This document shows, one piece after another, positions 1 through 9,136 of a stretch of DNA of 13,919 bases (its first letter is position 1; each line of letters begins with the position of its first letter). The position numbers were made by a program, and so were the translations under genes. Below the pieces are notes generated by a model. That model worked only from the letters and a program-made list of their open reading frames with translations, was not told the DNA's origin and made no database searches. Origin of the DNA: Willaertia magna (Eukaryota > Heterolobosea > Eutetramitea > Acrasida > Naegleriidae); contig CADWAF010000096.1 in NCBI GenBank assembly GCA_902984215.1, positions 1 to 13,919 on the forward strand, written 5' to 3'.

Positions 1-2811
1 GTTGGTTTCACTATTATTTACTTGTCCCTCTTCTTCTTCTTCTTGGCCTTCTTCAACTTCTTTCTTTTCTTCAACAATTGCAGCATTATTGGTATCAACA
101 TTAACCTTTTCCTCTTCTTCTTTCAATTCCTTTTCTAATCCCTCAATTTCCAATCTTCTCTTCTCTTTTGCTTGTTCAACCTTTTCATTCATCCAATCAA
201 AATAAATTGGAAAAACTTTTAAAGAAATACTTTTAGAAAGTAATTCAAAAACATTTCTTTCAATAGTAAAATCACCTATAGTATAAATAGAAATATTTAA
301 TTCATGTAATGCTTTATAAATTGAATAAGATGGTCTTGAAGGTAATGAGATCTTTTCATTTTCTTTTAATAAATTAATTTGTTGCCATATTTCTCTTCTG
401 GATGGATGATTCCATTTAGTGTTAAATTCATTATCACTATTATCTTCATTAATTGTTTTATTGTTAGTAGATGAAGGATATAGATATTCTTTTGTTTGGT
501 TAATGAATTGATTAGTTGTAATTGTAATCCAATCATTAAAAGTTATTAAATAAATTTCATTAAATAAATTTTCAGTTTCAATAAATAATTTTTGTAAATT
601 TTCATTTTCATTAAAAATATTTTCTTTCTTTTTTAAATTTAATTTTAATTTCTTAATAAATGTATATTCATCTTGTTGTTCTAATCCTATACCACTATTA
701 ACACTATTATTTTGTAATGATTGTAAATTTAATTTCTTTACATAAAATTGTGTCATTAATTCAATTAATAAATCATAAAATAATTTTTTTAAACATTTTA
801 TAATTCTTGAAAAATATAATTGTTTTTTAATTGATAAATTTTTAGTTAAATTTTCAATTATTTTTAAATATTTTTGATTTAAATTAAAATAATTTTTAAA
901 AATAATATCTTCAATTTCTTTAATATTATTTAAATTTACAATTTCAATATCTTTAATAATTTCAAATAATTCTAAAAGAAATGGTTGTAATTGTTTTTCA
1001 AAAAATTCATTTTTTACAATTTTTGTAACTTGTTTAGTTGTACCTGAAATTGTAATTGGTTGATAAAATAAATTATTATTTAACAAATTATTATTATTTG
1101 ATTGTAAATTGGTAGGAAAATGTTGTAAATTAGTTTTATAAATAAACCTATCAAATAAAACATTTGACGTTACAACATTAGATTTCCAAATCTCTTCACC
1201 AATATTTTCAATCTTTTCATTTTTATAATTTTCTTCTTCTTTTAAATTATCATTTAAATTATTATTATCAATAAAATTAAATAAAGATAGATCATTAAAT
1301 TTCTTTTCAATTAAATAAATAATTTGTTCATTAAAAATTGTTAATAAATAATTCCAATTATTTAAAATTGGAAATTGTAAAGTTATATCTTTCCAAATTA
1401 AATTTAAAAATTTTATAATTTCTTCTTCTTCTGTTGTTAATATTTGTTGTTGTGATAAATGACATGGTTTATTGTAAACATAATTTAAAATTAAAATAAA
1501 TTGATTTGCTAAATTTTTTGCGTTCTTTAAAAATATTAAATTTTTTAAATTATTTTTTAAATTTATTAAATCAAAAAGGTTTTCCATTTTTTTAATTTTG
1601 TTTACAATAAATAATTTAAATAAATAATTACAATATTCAGTTAACCAATTTTGTAAAATTTCATTAAAAAAAGTTTCATTGGTTTCTTCTAATTTAGTTT
1701 CTAATTTTGGTTTTACAAAAATTTCATATAATTTTATAAAAGAATCTTGTAATAAAATTGCTGTAATTATCTTTGTATCCTTTTCTTTTACAAAATTTAA
1801 TAAATCAAAATGAAAATGAAATGATTTTTGATTTGTGACATTTTTTGTAAAATTATATTTCATAATTTGATAAATAAAATGATTAATAAAAAATAAATTA
1901 TTTTTTTTGTTTTTTTTAAATAAATGATAAGCAATAAAAAATGTAATTTGAAATTGATTAAATATTTCTTCTATTTTTGTAAATTTGGTTATATTTTGAG
2001 ATCTTAATTGTAAATAAAATTTAAATATTTCTAAATTTGTTAATTTTTTACATAATTTAATAGAGGCTAAACATTGAATATATTCCTTTTTAAATTTTAA
2101 ATAAATAAAAAATATTTAAAAAAAAACTTACAATATCTTTTTTATCATTTGACAATAAAATATTTTTACATTTTACTAATAATTGATTTTTAAATTGTTC
2201 TAATAATTTAATTTTCATTGTAATGGAATCCTAAAAAAAATAATTATTAGAAAATATAATAAAATTTTAATTACCTTATTCGTTATTAATTCTAATAAAG
2301 AAATTGCAGATAAATAACATGTTGTTGCATATAAATACATTTCATGAGTTACACAGTGAAACATCTAAAAAATTAAATTATAAATTTTTAAATAAATAAA
2401 CATACCCAATCTGTTAATTGAATAAATTGTTTACAATTTTCACTTTCAGATGGTTTTAAATCATTTATTAAAACATCATTATTACTATTATTAATTTTAT
2501 GTTTATATTCATCAATTAATTTAGTCATTTCTTGGAATTGACTTGTACATAAAGCAGATAAATTTTGAATAGAATTCATACAATCTGCAGCATCTATTAT
2601 ATCATAATATCTTTCACCAACTAATGTACGTAATTGATTTTGTTTATTCGTTATTTCTTCTCTTTATATTCCGCTAGTGTCATGAATTTATGTTGTTTTA
2701 AACTTACTCTGTTCTACTCTTTATTAATCGGATTTCTTTGATAGAATGAGTTTGAAATAACTCCTTGATAGAATATTCCGAAGATGCCACAACTTGATCA
2801 TTTCGAAGCAT
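1..2811 (-). CDS. COG1: Conserved oligomeric Golgi complex subunit 1 (COG1), 3' end off the left edge
   Basis: COG1 belongs to the eight-subunit COG tether that captures intra-Golgi retrograde vesicles. I rebuilt five exons: 2708-2811, 2406-2661, 2275-2364, 2132-2230 and 1-2085. The introns are 46, 41, 44 and 46 nt (donors GTAAGT, GTATGT, GTAATT, GTAAGT; acceptors AAAG, TTAG, TTAG, AAAG). All phases agree, giving 878 codons up to the window edge; animal COG1 is about 980 aa, so only the tail is missing. The N-terminus carries the Vps51/COG1 signature: KELFQTHSIKEIR, then after the first splice a charged helix, LRTLVGERYYDIIDAAD and MNSIQNLSALC. Next come WMFHCVTHEMYLYATTCYL and an IQCLASIKLCKKL segment, both typical of COG1. 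The rest is helical and K/N/L-rich, and the last visible 40 residues are a Glu-rich low-complexity stretch. The ATG at 2809-2811 sits in an A-rich context. The family call comes from recalled conserved motifs, without a database search. Confidence 0.85.
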
Positions 2812-3005
2812 TTTTATTTTAAAAAAAAATTAAAAAACAAAATACAATGTACAAAAAAGAAGGGCCTGGAATAATTAATGGGCACAGTTGGACCTAATAG
2901 TCAATTATAATAATATAATATTAAACAGTTGTCTAAGTATTACAAATGTTGCTAAGGAAGTTAATATCGAATGACGGCTGATGCAAGAAAGGATATCAAA
3001 TAGAA

Positions 3006-3797
3006 TTATTGTTTGGTAGGGGTATTGTTATTTCCTTTGTTGACTTGTTTAATGACATAATCTACAATTCTCCAAATAATGACACCAGCTATTGCCAAAA
3101 TTACTAATACAATTAACACTAAGACCAGTTTTTCAGTGGCTAGCCTTCGCATAAAGGAAACAACTTCGGCTTTTCCTCTTTTAATAGTGTCTCCTAATTC
3201 ATCTAAATCTTTATCAATTCTTTCTAATTGTTCTCTTTGTCTTTTAAGCATTTCTAAGGAATCAGCTGCTATTGCCTTTGTATCTTCAGCCTTTACAATA
3301 AGTCCTTGAACTATTTGTAATGAATCATTATGTAATCCATATATATCTTTAAATAGATCATCTACAACTTGGTCATGGGTAATCTTACCACTTTTCTTAT
3401 CATTTACTTTTTCAGAAGAAGAGGCTTCTACAATAACAACCTCATCCTCTTCATCTTTACGTTTCTTTTGTTTAGTGTTCTTTTTAGGTTCTTCTGGAAT
3501 TATTTTTTCTTTTAGGGATTTATCCTTAGCAGTTTCATAGTTTTGCGTTAGCTTTTGAATTTCTGCTTTTAATTCTACAGCTTTTCTTTTCCATTCAGGG
3601 CTAATTCCTTCTCTTAGTATTGCTCTATTTAAGCCTCTCCAATTCTTTTGAGCTTTCTTAATTTCTTCTTCTATTTCATCAAATAAATTTTGTTTTTCTC
3701 TTCCCTGAGTTTTGTTGGCCTTAATGATCATTCTAGATGTGGCCTCGCAACCTTCTCTTATCTCATCTTCATAATACTCTGGGTTTTGTTTCTGCAT
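3006..3797 (-). CDS. Qb-SNARE, NPSN (novel plant SNARE) type
   Basis: A tail-anchored membrane-fusion protein of 263 aa. The SNARE motif spans about residues 157-216, with the zero-layer glutamine near residue 187 in LKRQREQLERI. A short basic linker (MRRLATEK) leads into a membrane anchor at about 224-241 (LVLVLIVLVILAIAGVII) and a 22-residue lumenal tail. The sequence from the zero layer through the anchor resembles plant NPSN11 more than Vti1 or GOS1. The N-terminal half is helical (DEIEEEIKKAQKNWRGLNRAI), as in Qb N-terminal bundles, and a K/E-rich linker lies at about 103-135. The open frame runs upstream to 3848, but only by way of a TTG codon. The first in-frame ATG is at 3797, so I place the start there. 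NPSN SNAREs are known from plants and several protist groups, with roles at the plasma membrane, in cytokinesis or in endosomal traffic. The exact compartment here is unknown. Confidence 0.8.
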   Translation of the reverse strand: MQKQNPEYYEDEIREGCEATSRMIIKANKTQGREKQNLFDEIEEEIKKAQKNWRGLNRAILREGISPEWKRKAVELKAEIQKLTQNYETAKDKSLKEKIIPEEPKKNTKQKKRKDEEDEVVIVEASSSEKVNDKKSGKITHDQVVDDLFKDIYGLHNDSLQIVQGLIVKAEDTKAIAADSLEMLKRQREQLERIDKDLDELGDTIKRGKAEVVSFMRRLATEKLVLVLIVLVILAIAGVIIWRIVDYVIKQVNKGNNNTPTKQ

Positions 3798-3813
3798 TTT
3801 TTTGGCGCTGTTT

Positions 3814-3819
3814 TTACAT
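3814..3819 (-). promoter_or_regulatory. Start-stop element (ATG-TAA) in the SNARE leader
   Basis: On the minus strand the only ATG between the neighbouring PHD gene and the SNARE start is followed at once by TAA, with 16 nt between that stop and the SNARE ATG. Minimal start-stop uORFs are known in other eukaryotes to stall ribosomes and reduce initiation downstream. Whether it lies in the mature mRNA depends on where transcription starts and on 5' UTR splicing: AG acceptor-like trinucleotides occur just upstream at about 3830-3840. Confidence 0.4.
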
Positions 3820-3966
3820 GAGGAACACCTGGACTGTACTGTAACCAAATTTCTTTTGATTCCTTATAGAAGCTAATCAGAGTAATAATAATCAATTTAT
3901 TTATCACTAATGCTTCAAACTTAATTGAACTATATGGTTAAGCTTAATTAATATTATTATTACTGA

Positions 3967-5809
3967 TTATGGGGATGCAGTAGTGGTTAGGTATACAAAA
4001 AGTAAATCACCATTCTTTGGACTGGATTCCTCTAAAAACCATTTGTCTAATTCAATTTTTAAATCACCATTAAATCTATCCATTTCTTTAATCATTATTC
4101 TATTTACAATTAAATTTTTATCTTTAATATCTATGTCAGGAAGTTTTAATTGTAATCTAGAGAAAAGATATTCTTTAAGGCCATTAAAATATTCCATAGC
4201 TAAATCAGCTCTTGTATTTGATTTGGAAGGAGCAACTAAATTATTGAAATGTAAAGTCACTGATTGTTGTTGTGAAATCCTATTTGACAAAATATAATCA
4301 AAATTATTTATATTTAAATATGTGGAGTATAGTAGGTCATTATTTAAAATATAATTAACAATTATTCTTATTTGTGGTGAAATATTACTATTGTTATCGG
4401 AAGTTGAGGTAGATGGAACTTGCTCAATAATCATATTATCATTTGGTTTTGATATTGTTGATGTACTAATACAACCATTAATACTTCCATTAGTTAAAGA
4501 TTTGTTTGTTTCTTTCTTTTCATCTTGTTGTTTTGGAATATTATTCTTTTTTCTATTTTCTTTTTTTATCTTCTTTTGTTTTAAATATTCATAGCATCCT
4601 TCACAAAACCAAGGTTTATCTTCTTTTGGAATGGTTCTAAACTTTGGAGGACAGCACAATTGATGAAAACCTTTATCACATCTATTACAAAATAAAATTT
4701 CATTTCCTTCGGAGTATTCCGCTCCTCCACAAACATTACAACATTTACATTCAATGCATTCCCAATCTTTTGCAAACTTTCTTGAAAAATGTTCATTTTC
4801 ATAACATTTTAAATGAATTTTAAATCCACAACTTTTACAGGTTAACATTAAATCATTGGGTGTTTCTCTTTCTGACTTGTGACAAACAAAACAAACTATT
4901 TCTTCAATACCATCAACTATTCCCTTTGTTAAATCTTTTTTTTGTTTCTTTAATGGTTTTCTATTTCTCTTGGCCTTTTCCGTTGGTAAATTTATATTTT
5001 CCAAGTCATCCATAGTTAAAGATTTGTCTTCATCTTCGGAAGAATGTTGACGTTTTAAATCATTCAGTTTTTCTTTTGGAGAACTCTTCATTTGAGGTGA
5101 ATTGTTGGACTTGGCTTTTGTGGCAGTATTTTTTCTTGATGACTTTGTGGCTCTTGAAAACTTTGAATTCACGAATCGGTATTGCTTTGCATAGCCTTAT
5201 TTTTCACAACAGTTTTGTAAAGTGATGGTTTGAATTGTTGAGAAAGAAATGCAAATTAAGCGGTTCCAAGTCGTTTGGTGAAGAAGCAAATAATTCGGAA
5301 GGTTAATTAAAAGGAGTGGTATTATACTTACAAGTAGAACAAGCAAATCCTGGAACAATATTTGCTTCTGGAAAACATTTTTGATAATCTTTCATGTTGC
5401 TATCTCTCACTGTATAAGTCTTTGAAAATCTATTTCCGCCTGTCTTCCCACAACAAACACATACCTTTTCTTCCTTACTTAAGTTTGTTGGGGTGTTTGG
5501 AGTATTGGTATTACTGGTTGAAACAGCTTGTACTAATGAGAGTAAAACATTAGCTTCCTTTTCGTTATCTTCACTGCTGACATCACTAGGTAAACTGTTA
5601 CTTTCATCTATTACTAACAGTTCATTATTCGAGTTGTCTATTAGTGAGGAAGATGAATTTGTTAGATTGTTGTTTTGTTTGGCTAGTTCTGTTGAGAAGT
5701 CCCTACAGTTTCCTATTGTCGCGTTAGGCTGAATTGCACTAATGAAGGATGTTGCTCCTTCTATTTTTGTTGGATATTGGGTGCTTGCGCCTTCATTAAT
5801 GTTGTTCAT
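3967..5809 (-). CDS. Tandem PHD-finger (DPF-type) chromatin protein, two exons
   Basis: Two open frames join across a 136-nt intron (5196-5331; donor GTAAGT, acceptor ATAAG). Exons are 5332-5809 and 3967-5195, giving 568 aa. The splice splits a cysteine codon (T|GC) and restores a CSTC motif; without it the downstream frame has only a GTG at its head. Residues 1-110 are low complexity (S/T/N). Residues 117-160 hold CVCC...CSTC, a possible extra zinc site of unknown family. PHD1 (about 261-309) and PHD2 (about 312-360) have complete C4-H-C3 ligands and sit three residues apart, with WECIECKCCNVC at the junction as in DPF1-3, PHF10 and MOZ/MORF. In those proteins the double PHD reads acylated histone H3. 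Basic NLS-like tracts lie around residues 232-250. The C-terminal 140 residues fit no domain I know. No acetyltransferase or SET domain is present, so it is probably a subunit of a larger complex. Confidence 0.78.
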
Positions 5810-6442
5810 GATGGAATTAGGTGGATGCGTTTTATTTTTGTTTTTTATGCAAAGTTGTGTTGGACTAGAGGAGGACAGTTGTCTGACTTAAAGGGAACAC
5901 AAAGAAAATTTTTGTTAGATCGTATGTAGGACAATATAGATTAGATGTAGATGTTGTTCTATGTAGATTACTTGAGATTTTTTGATGTTTTTTTTAATAT
6001 TTGGTAGTGTTACAGTAGAATTAGAATGGTGTTAGCTAGCCGTAAGTTTTAAGAAGTGGTAGGTGTAAGAAATCCGTTCTATATGTGGTGCAGGAAAAAG
6101 GCTTGTTGTGGTGGAGAGTAGGCCTGGCGAAGAGAGTTTTAATTTTTTGCTGTTTTTAAACTTCTAATTTTGTAAAGCTAAAATTTTTTAGTTTTGAAAC
6201 TTGTATGGTCTGGACGAAGGATGGAATAGATGTGTGATAGGAATTGGGTCAAACCCTAGGAATTAACACTCCTTGTTGGGATATTAGTTAAAACTTAATG
6301 CCAAAGATAATAAGATGCACCAATGATATTACAAATAATTATCGGTTCACGTTCACATTGCAAGGCATTGTCGGGAAGACTAAAAACCGCCAAACACACA
6401 GATACTGATCATCTAGTCCAAAAAAAATAATGTTCATAGTAA
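5810..6442. promoter_or_regulatory. Divergent intergenic region: ATG-free leader of the PHD gene plus promoters
   Basis: These 633 nt separate two divergent genes. From 5810 to about 6355 the minus strand has no ATG at all, whereas the plus strand has about 16. The plus strand is G/T-rich and C-poor (for example 6061-6120), so a minus-strand transcript would be A/C-rich. This fits a long 5' leader, possibly spliced, of the PHD gene rather than a hidden coding gene: I found no sustained frame with coding character on either strand. A small hairpin (GGGT-CAA-ACCC) sits at 6246-6256. The promoter of the plus-strand coiled-coil gene probably lies in about 6330-6425. No tRNA or snoRNA could be supported. 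Confidence 0.45.
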
Positions 6443-6483
6443 ATGGGTACTCAAAGGAATCAGAAGAGCAACATACTTACTAA
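6430..6483 (+). promoter_or_regulatory. 17-codon uORF overlapping the start of the coiled-coil gene
   Basis: An ATG at 6430 lies 13 nt upstream of the main ATG at 6443, in the +1 frame, and runs 17 codons to TAA at 6481-6483. It therefore overlaps the main start. Its context (A-rich, A at -3) is as good as that of the main start. If transcription begins upstream of 6430, translation of the main frame would need leaky scanning. Confidence 0.4.
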
Positions 6484-9033
6484 TGGAAAACTTTTGTCAG
6501 CCAATAGTAATAACAACAGTGGAATTAAGGGAATACCTCGGTTATCAGGCAGTGGACTGGGACTATCAATTCCGACACTGAGGCAAACAAACAATTCCTC
6601 AACAGATTTTAATTTGTTGAACACCTCAAAAACTATCGGAATGCAAAAAACACCTTCTCCAATAGATAGTACTTTTAATTGGAGATCCAAGTTATTGCAA
6701 GCAGAGGTGAAACTAAAAGAGTTGGTAGAGAAGTATGCATGCATTAGGGAAGGATATAAAAAGGTTAGCTTACTTGAAGGAGCTCTAGGTATATTAGATG
6801 AAATGGCAAGATTCGCAATAGAGCCAGCTGAAAGTTATATCTTTAGGACAATTCACGCAGTTTTTAGCGACTGTTTATTCATAGATAAGAGTGATGAATT
6901 ATTGAAGAAGTTTAGCACTGCTTTTTCGGAAGAAGAGAAAAGTCTAACCAGAATTCCTTTTTTTACTTTTTACGTGAAAGAAAAGTGGAAAGAGTAAGTT
7001 TTTTGAATTCAACTTCTTTTTGGTAACGGACTTTCAAAGAATTACTTATTCTTTACAAGAAAAAGCTGCTAATGATTATGAGTCCATAGAAAAGAATGAA
7101 GAGAAATTAAAGAAAATGATGTAAGTAGACGAGTTTCATTACTAAAACCGGTAAGGATTAAGAATGAAAAACTGAAAAAGTCTAATGACGAGTTGCAATA
7201 TCAAGTAGAAAAAGCAAAGAATCAAATGGAAAAAACTAAAGAAGAATTAAGGAAGCAAAAGAAATATGCTGAAAATGTTATTGAGGATTTGAAACAAAAG
7301 TTAGAGGAATCAGAACATAAAGTATCTAAGTTGCGATTAGATGTTAGACAGCTAAGGGCAGTGAAGGAAGATAACGACAAAAAGAAAAACCAGTATTCTT
7401 TTTCAAGAAAAGAAATAATAGGAACACTGAAAGAAATGCATAGTCTAGAGGAAGATACTGCAATGTTAAAGTCATTGTTTAGTCAGTTAGAGATCCTGGA
7501 AAATAAGAGAATTGATGATTTTGAATCAGCCTATCATAAATCAAAAGAAGCAATGGTAAGTTTCATGTCGCAAAACCTAACCTTTTTAGAAATCACAAGT
7601 AAGATCAGATTTCTTAAATGATATTCAAGTAATAACTAATGAAATGCAAATGATAAATGAAAATTTGAAAAAGGTTGACAATTACCACTATAAACAAAAG
7701 AAAAAACTTTACATTAAGGATGACGAATGTGCTTGGGAGCATGCAATTGGAAATGATTTAACCTCTCCAATGCTAGGTTTGGATGTAAGTAAACCTAATC
7801 AAAGTTAAAGATTTTACCAATTTTAAGGCTCTTTCATTAAGATCTTATATTGAAATATACCAGTCCAGAAACGGAAAGAACTTTAAAACTCTTTATCGTG
7901 CTATAGTGACACCTCATTATACACCAGAGATTTTAGAGTTACCTTCTGGAACAACTCATATTAAAGTAATACATTCGAAATATAATTATACTAACCCTCA
8001 CCCAAACATTGACGAAGTTATTTCTTCGTCTAAGTGTCATGAGATTAGAAGTTATAAAAAGCCTGCAGTTTTAGAAGAGGCAACTACAACATTAACTCCT
8101 GCCAATACAGTTGGAAAAATTATAAAATCAAAATTTGGGACTAGTGCCCCTTCTGTGAAATGTAGAAATATGACCTTGCTACAGGTTAGGGAAATAATAT
8201 TTGACACTTATATGATTGTACTAAAGGGAAGAGAACATAAGAAAGAAAAAGGCTTGGAACTTGCTTTCATTGAAAATTTAGAAAAAACGTTTTTGTTACC
8301 TGAAATTGTACATAAAGTTAGCTATGAATTTTTAAAAGCAATTGATGAATATAGATTGAGACACGCTGTAAGTATTTAATGACATTACTCTAATAGCTGT
8401 AGGATATTCTTGCTTTTTATAAATCGTTAGATGGAATAGGAGATACAGCCTTTGGTTCTTGTGTATCCATTGCTTTATATGTATTGCGAAATAAGTGGTT
8501 ACAGTACACAACAGACATTAAATCATCAATTACTAAAGATAATGTTACCGAGATAATCAATTACATTTACATTGATATACTTGATGAGGTTGTGAAAAGT
8601 AAAATAATAATTGACGTACTTAATGTTGACACAAAGTGTTTGGAAACTAATCAATACTATTTAAACAAATTAAATACTTATTTCATTGTAATATTTAGAG
8701 ATGTGACAGAGCACTACTGTGAGGAAATTGAAAGTATTGTTTTATCTAGGTACAACAGAGAGTACCTTAATTTGGAAGATTTTGTGAATATATTCAAAGA
8801 AAAAGAACCTTATATGAATGAGGACATTCTGAGAAAAAGATTTATTGAGGCAACCAAGAAGGAGCCTGTTCCTGTAACCCTGACTAATCAATCGCTTTCT
8901 GGTTGTCTATCGAGTAGAAACATTGGTTGTAAGTATTATTTATTGTCTTTTTCACACTCACAACCTAGATATTTATGCAGAGTACAAGTGGATGGGCATA
9001 TACAAAAGAATGTATAATGAGATGTTCCAGTGA
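6443..9033 (+). CDS. Seven-exon coiled-coil protein, possibly ciliary/axonemal (785 aa)
   Basis: I rebuilt seven exons: 6443-6993, 7040-7120, 7156-7555, 7590-7784, 7828-8367, 8403-8928 and 8969-9033. The introns are 46, 35, 34, 43, 35 and 40 nt, every donor is GTAAGT, and all phases agree to a TGA. Residues 1-80 are a disordered S/N/T-rich head. Residues about 85-183 are helical (YACIREGYKKVSLLEGALGIL). Residues about 184-400 form a long coiled coil (KNQMEKTKEELRKQKKYAEN, KQKLEESEHKVSKLRLDVRQL). The C-terminal half is non-coiled, with helical segments such as TLLQVREIIFDTYMIVL and VSYEFLKAIDEYRLRHADIL. That pattern, a conserved helix, then a length of acidic/basic sequence, then an IDEYR-type helix, recalls flagellar coiled-coil proteins such as TSNAXIP1-like ones, but I cannot prove it. 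Function is otherwise unknown. The gene structure is well supported; the last short exon and the second intron's acceptor are the weaker parts. Confidence 0.7.
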
Positions 9034-9136
9034 TTGTTCGTTAGGATTACCAAAGAACTTGTTTAAAGGGTTTCGGAAACTCTGCACAAATATTTAAAGA
9101 AATTTATAAAGAATTAAATTTAGCACAAAACAAAAA
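9034..9136 (+). promoter_or_regulatory. Short intergenic region between two plus-strand genes
   Basis: Only about 100 nt separate the TGA of the coiled-coil gene from the F-box/DUF4116 ATG, so this must hold both the 3' end signals of the first and the promoter of the second. It becomes A-rich toward the ATG (AAACAAAAAATG). No canonical AATAAA is visible on the plus strand here. Nothing else is evident. Confidence 0.3.

Noticed and set aside
2..205. Plus-strand 67-codon frame rich in Ser/Phe
   Set aside because: It is the antisense of the Glu/Lys-rich COG1 C-terminal region; the composition is a mirror of GAA/GAG codons.
2388..2579. 63-codon minus-strand frame as a separate small gene
   Set aside because: It is the inside of COG1 exon 2 starting from an internal ATG; its last residues (VCLFI) are read-through into intron 2.
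2812..3005. Possible RNA gene between COG1 and the SNARE
   Set aside because: 194 nt with no recognisable tRNA, snoRNA or snRNA element; ordinary 3' UTR plus promoter space.
3798..3848. N-terminal extension of the SNARE starting at TTG 3848
   Set aside because: No ATG in the extension; the first in-frame ATG at 3797 gives a normal SNARE. A non-ATG start has no support.
3967..5172. PHD protein as a stand-alone 401-aa gene
   Set aside because: Its first codon is GTG, no upstream in-frame ATG exists, and splicing to 5332-5809 restores a cysteine in a CxxC motif.
5316..5331. Residues KYNTTPFN as the true C-terminus of the 5303-5809 frame
   Set aside because: They are read from intron sequence after a GTAAGT donor.
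6240..6275. tRNA-like or snoRNA-like structure near GGGTCAAACCC
   Set aside because: Only a four-pair stem with a three-base loop; no tRNA B-box, acceptor stem or C/D boxes could be lined up.
7556..7621. Extension of coiled-coil exon 3 to the TGA at 7619
   Set aside because: A GTAAGT donor at 7556 and TTTTTAG acceptor at 7589 join in phase to a long downstream frame.
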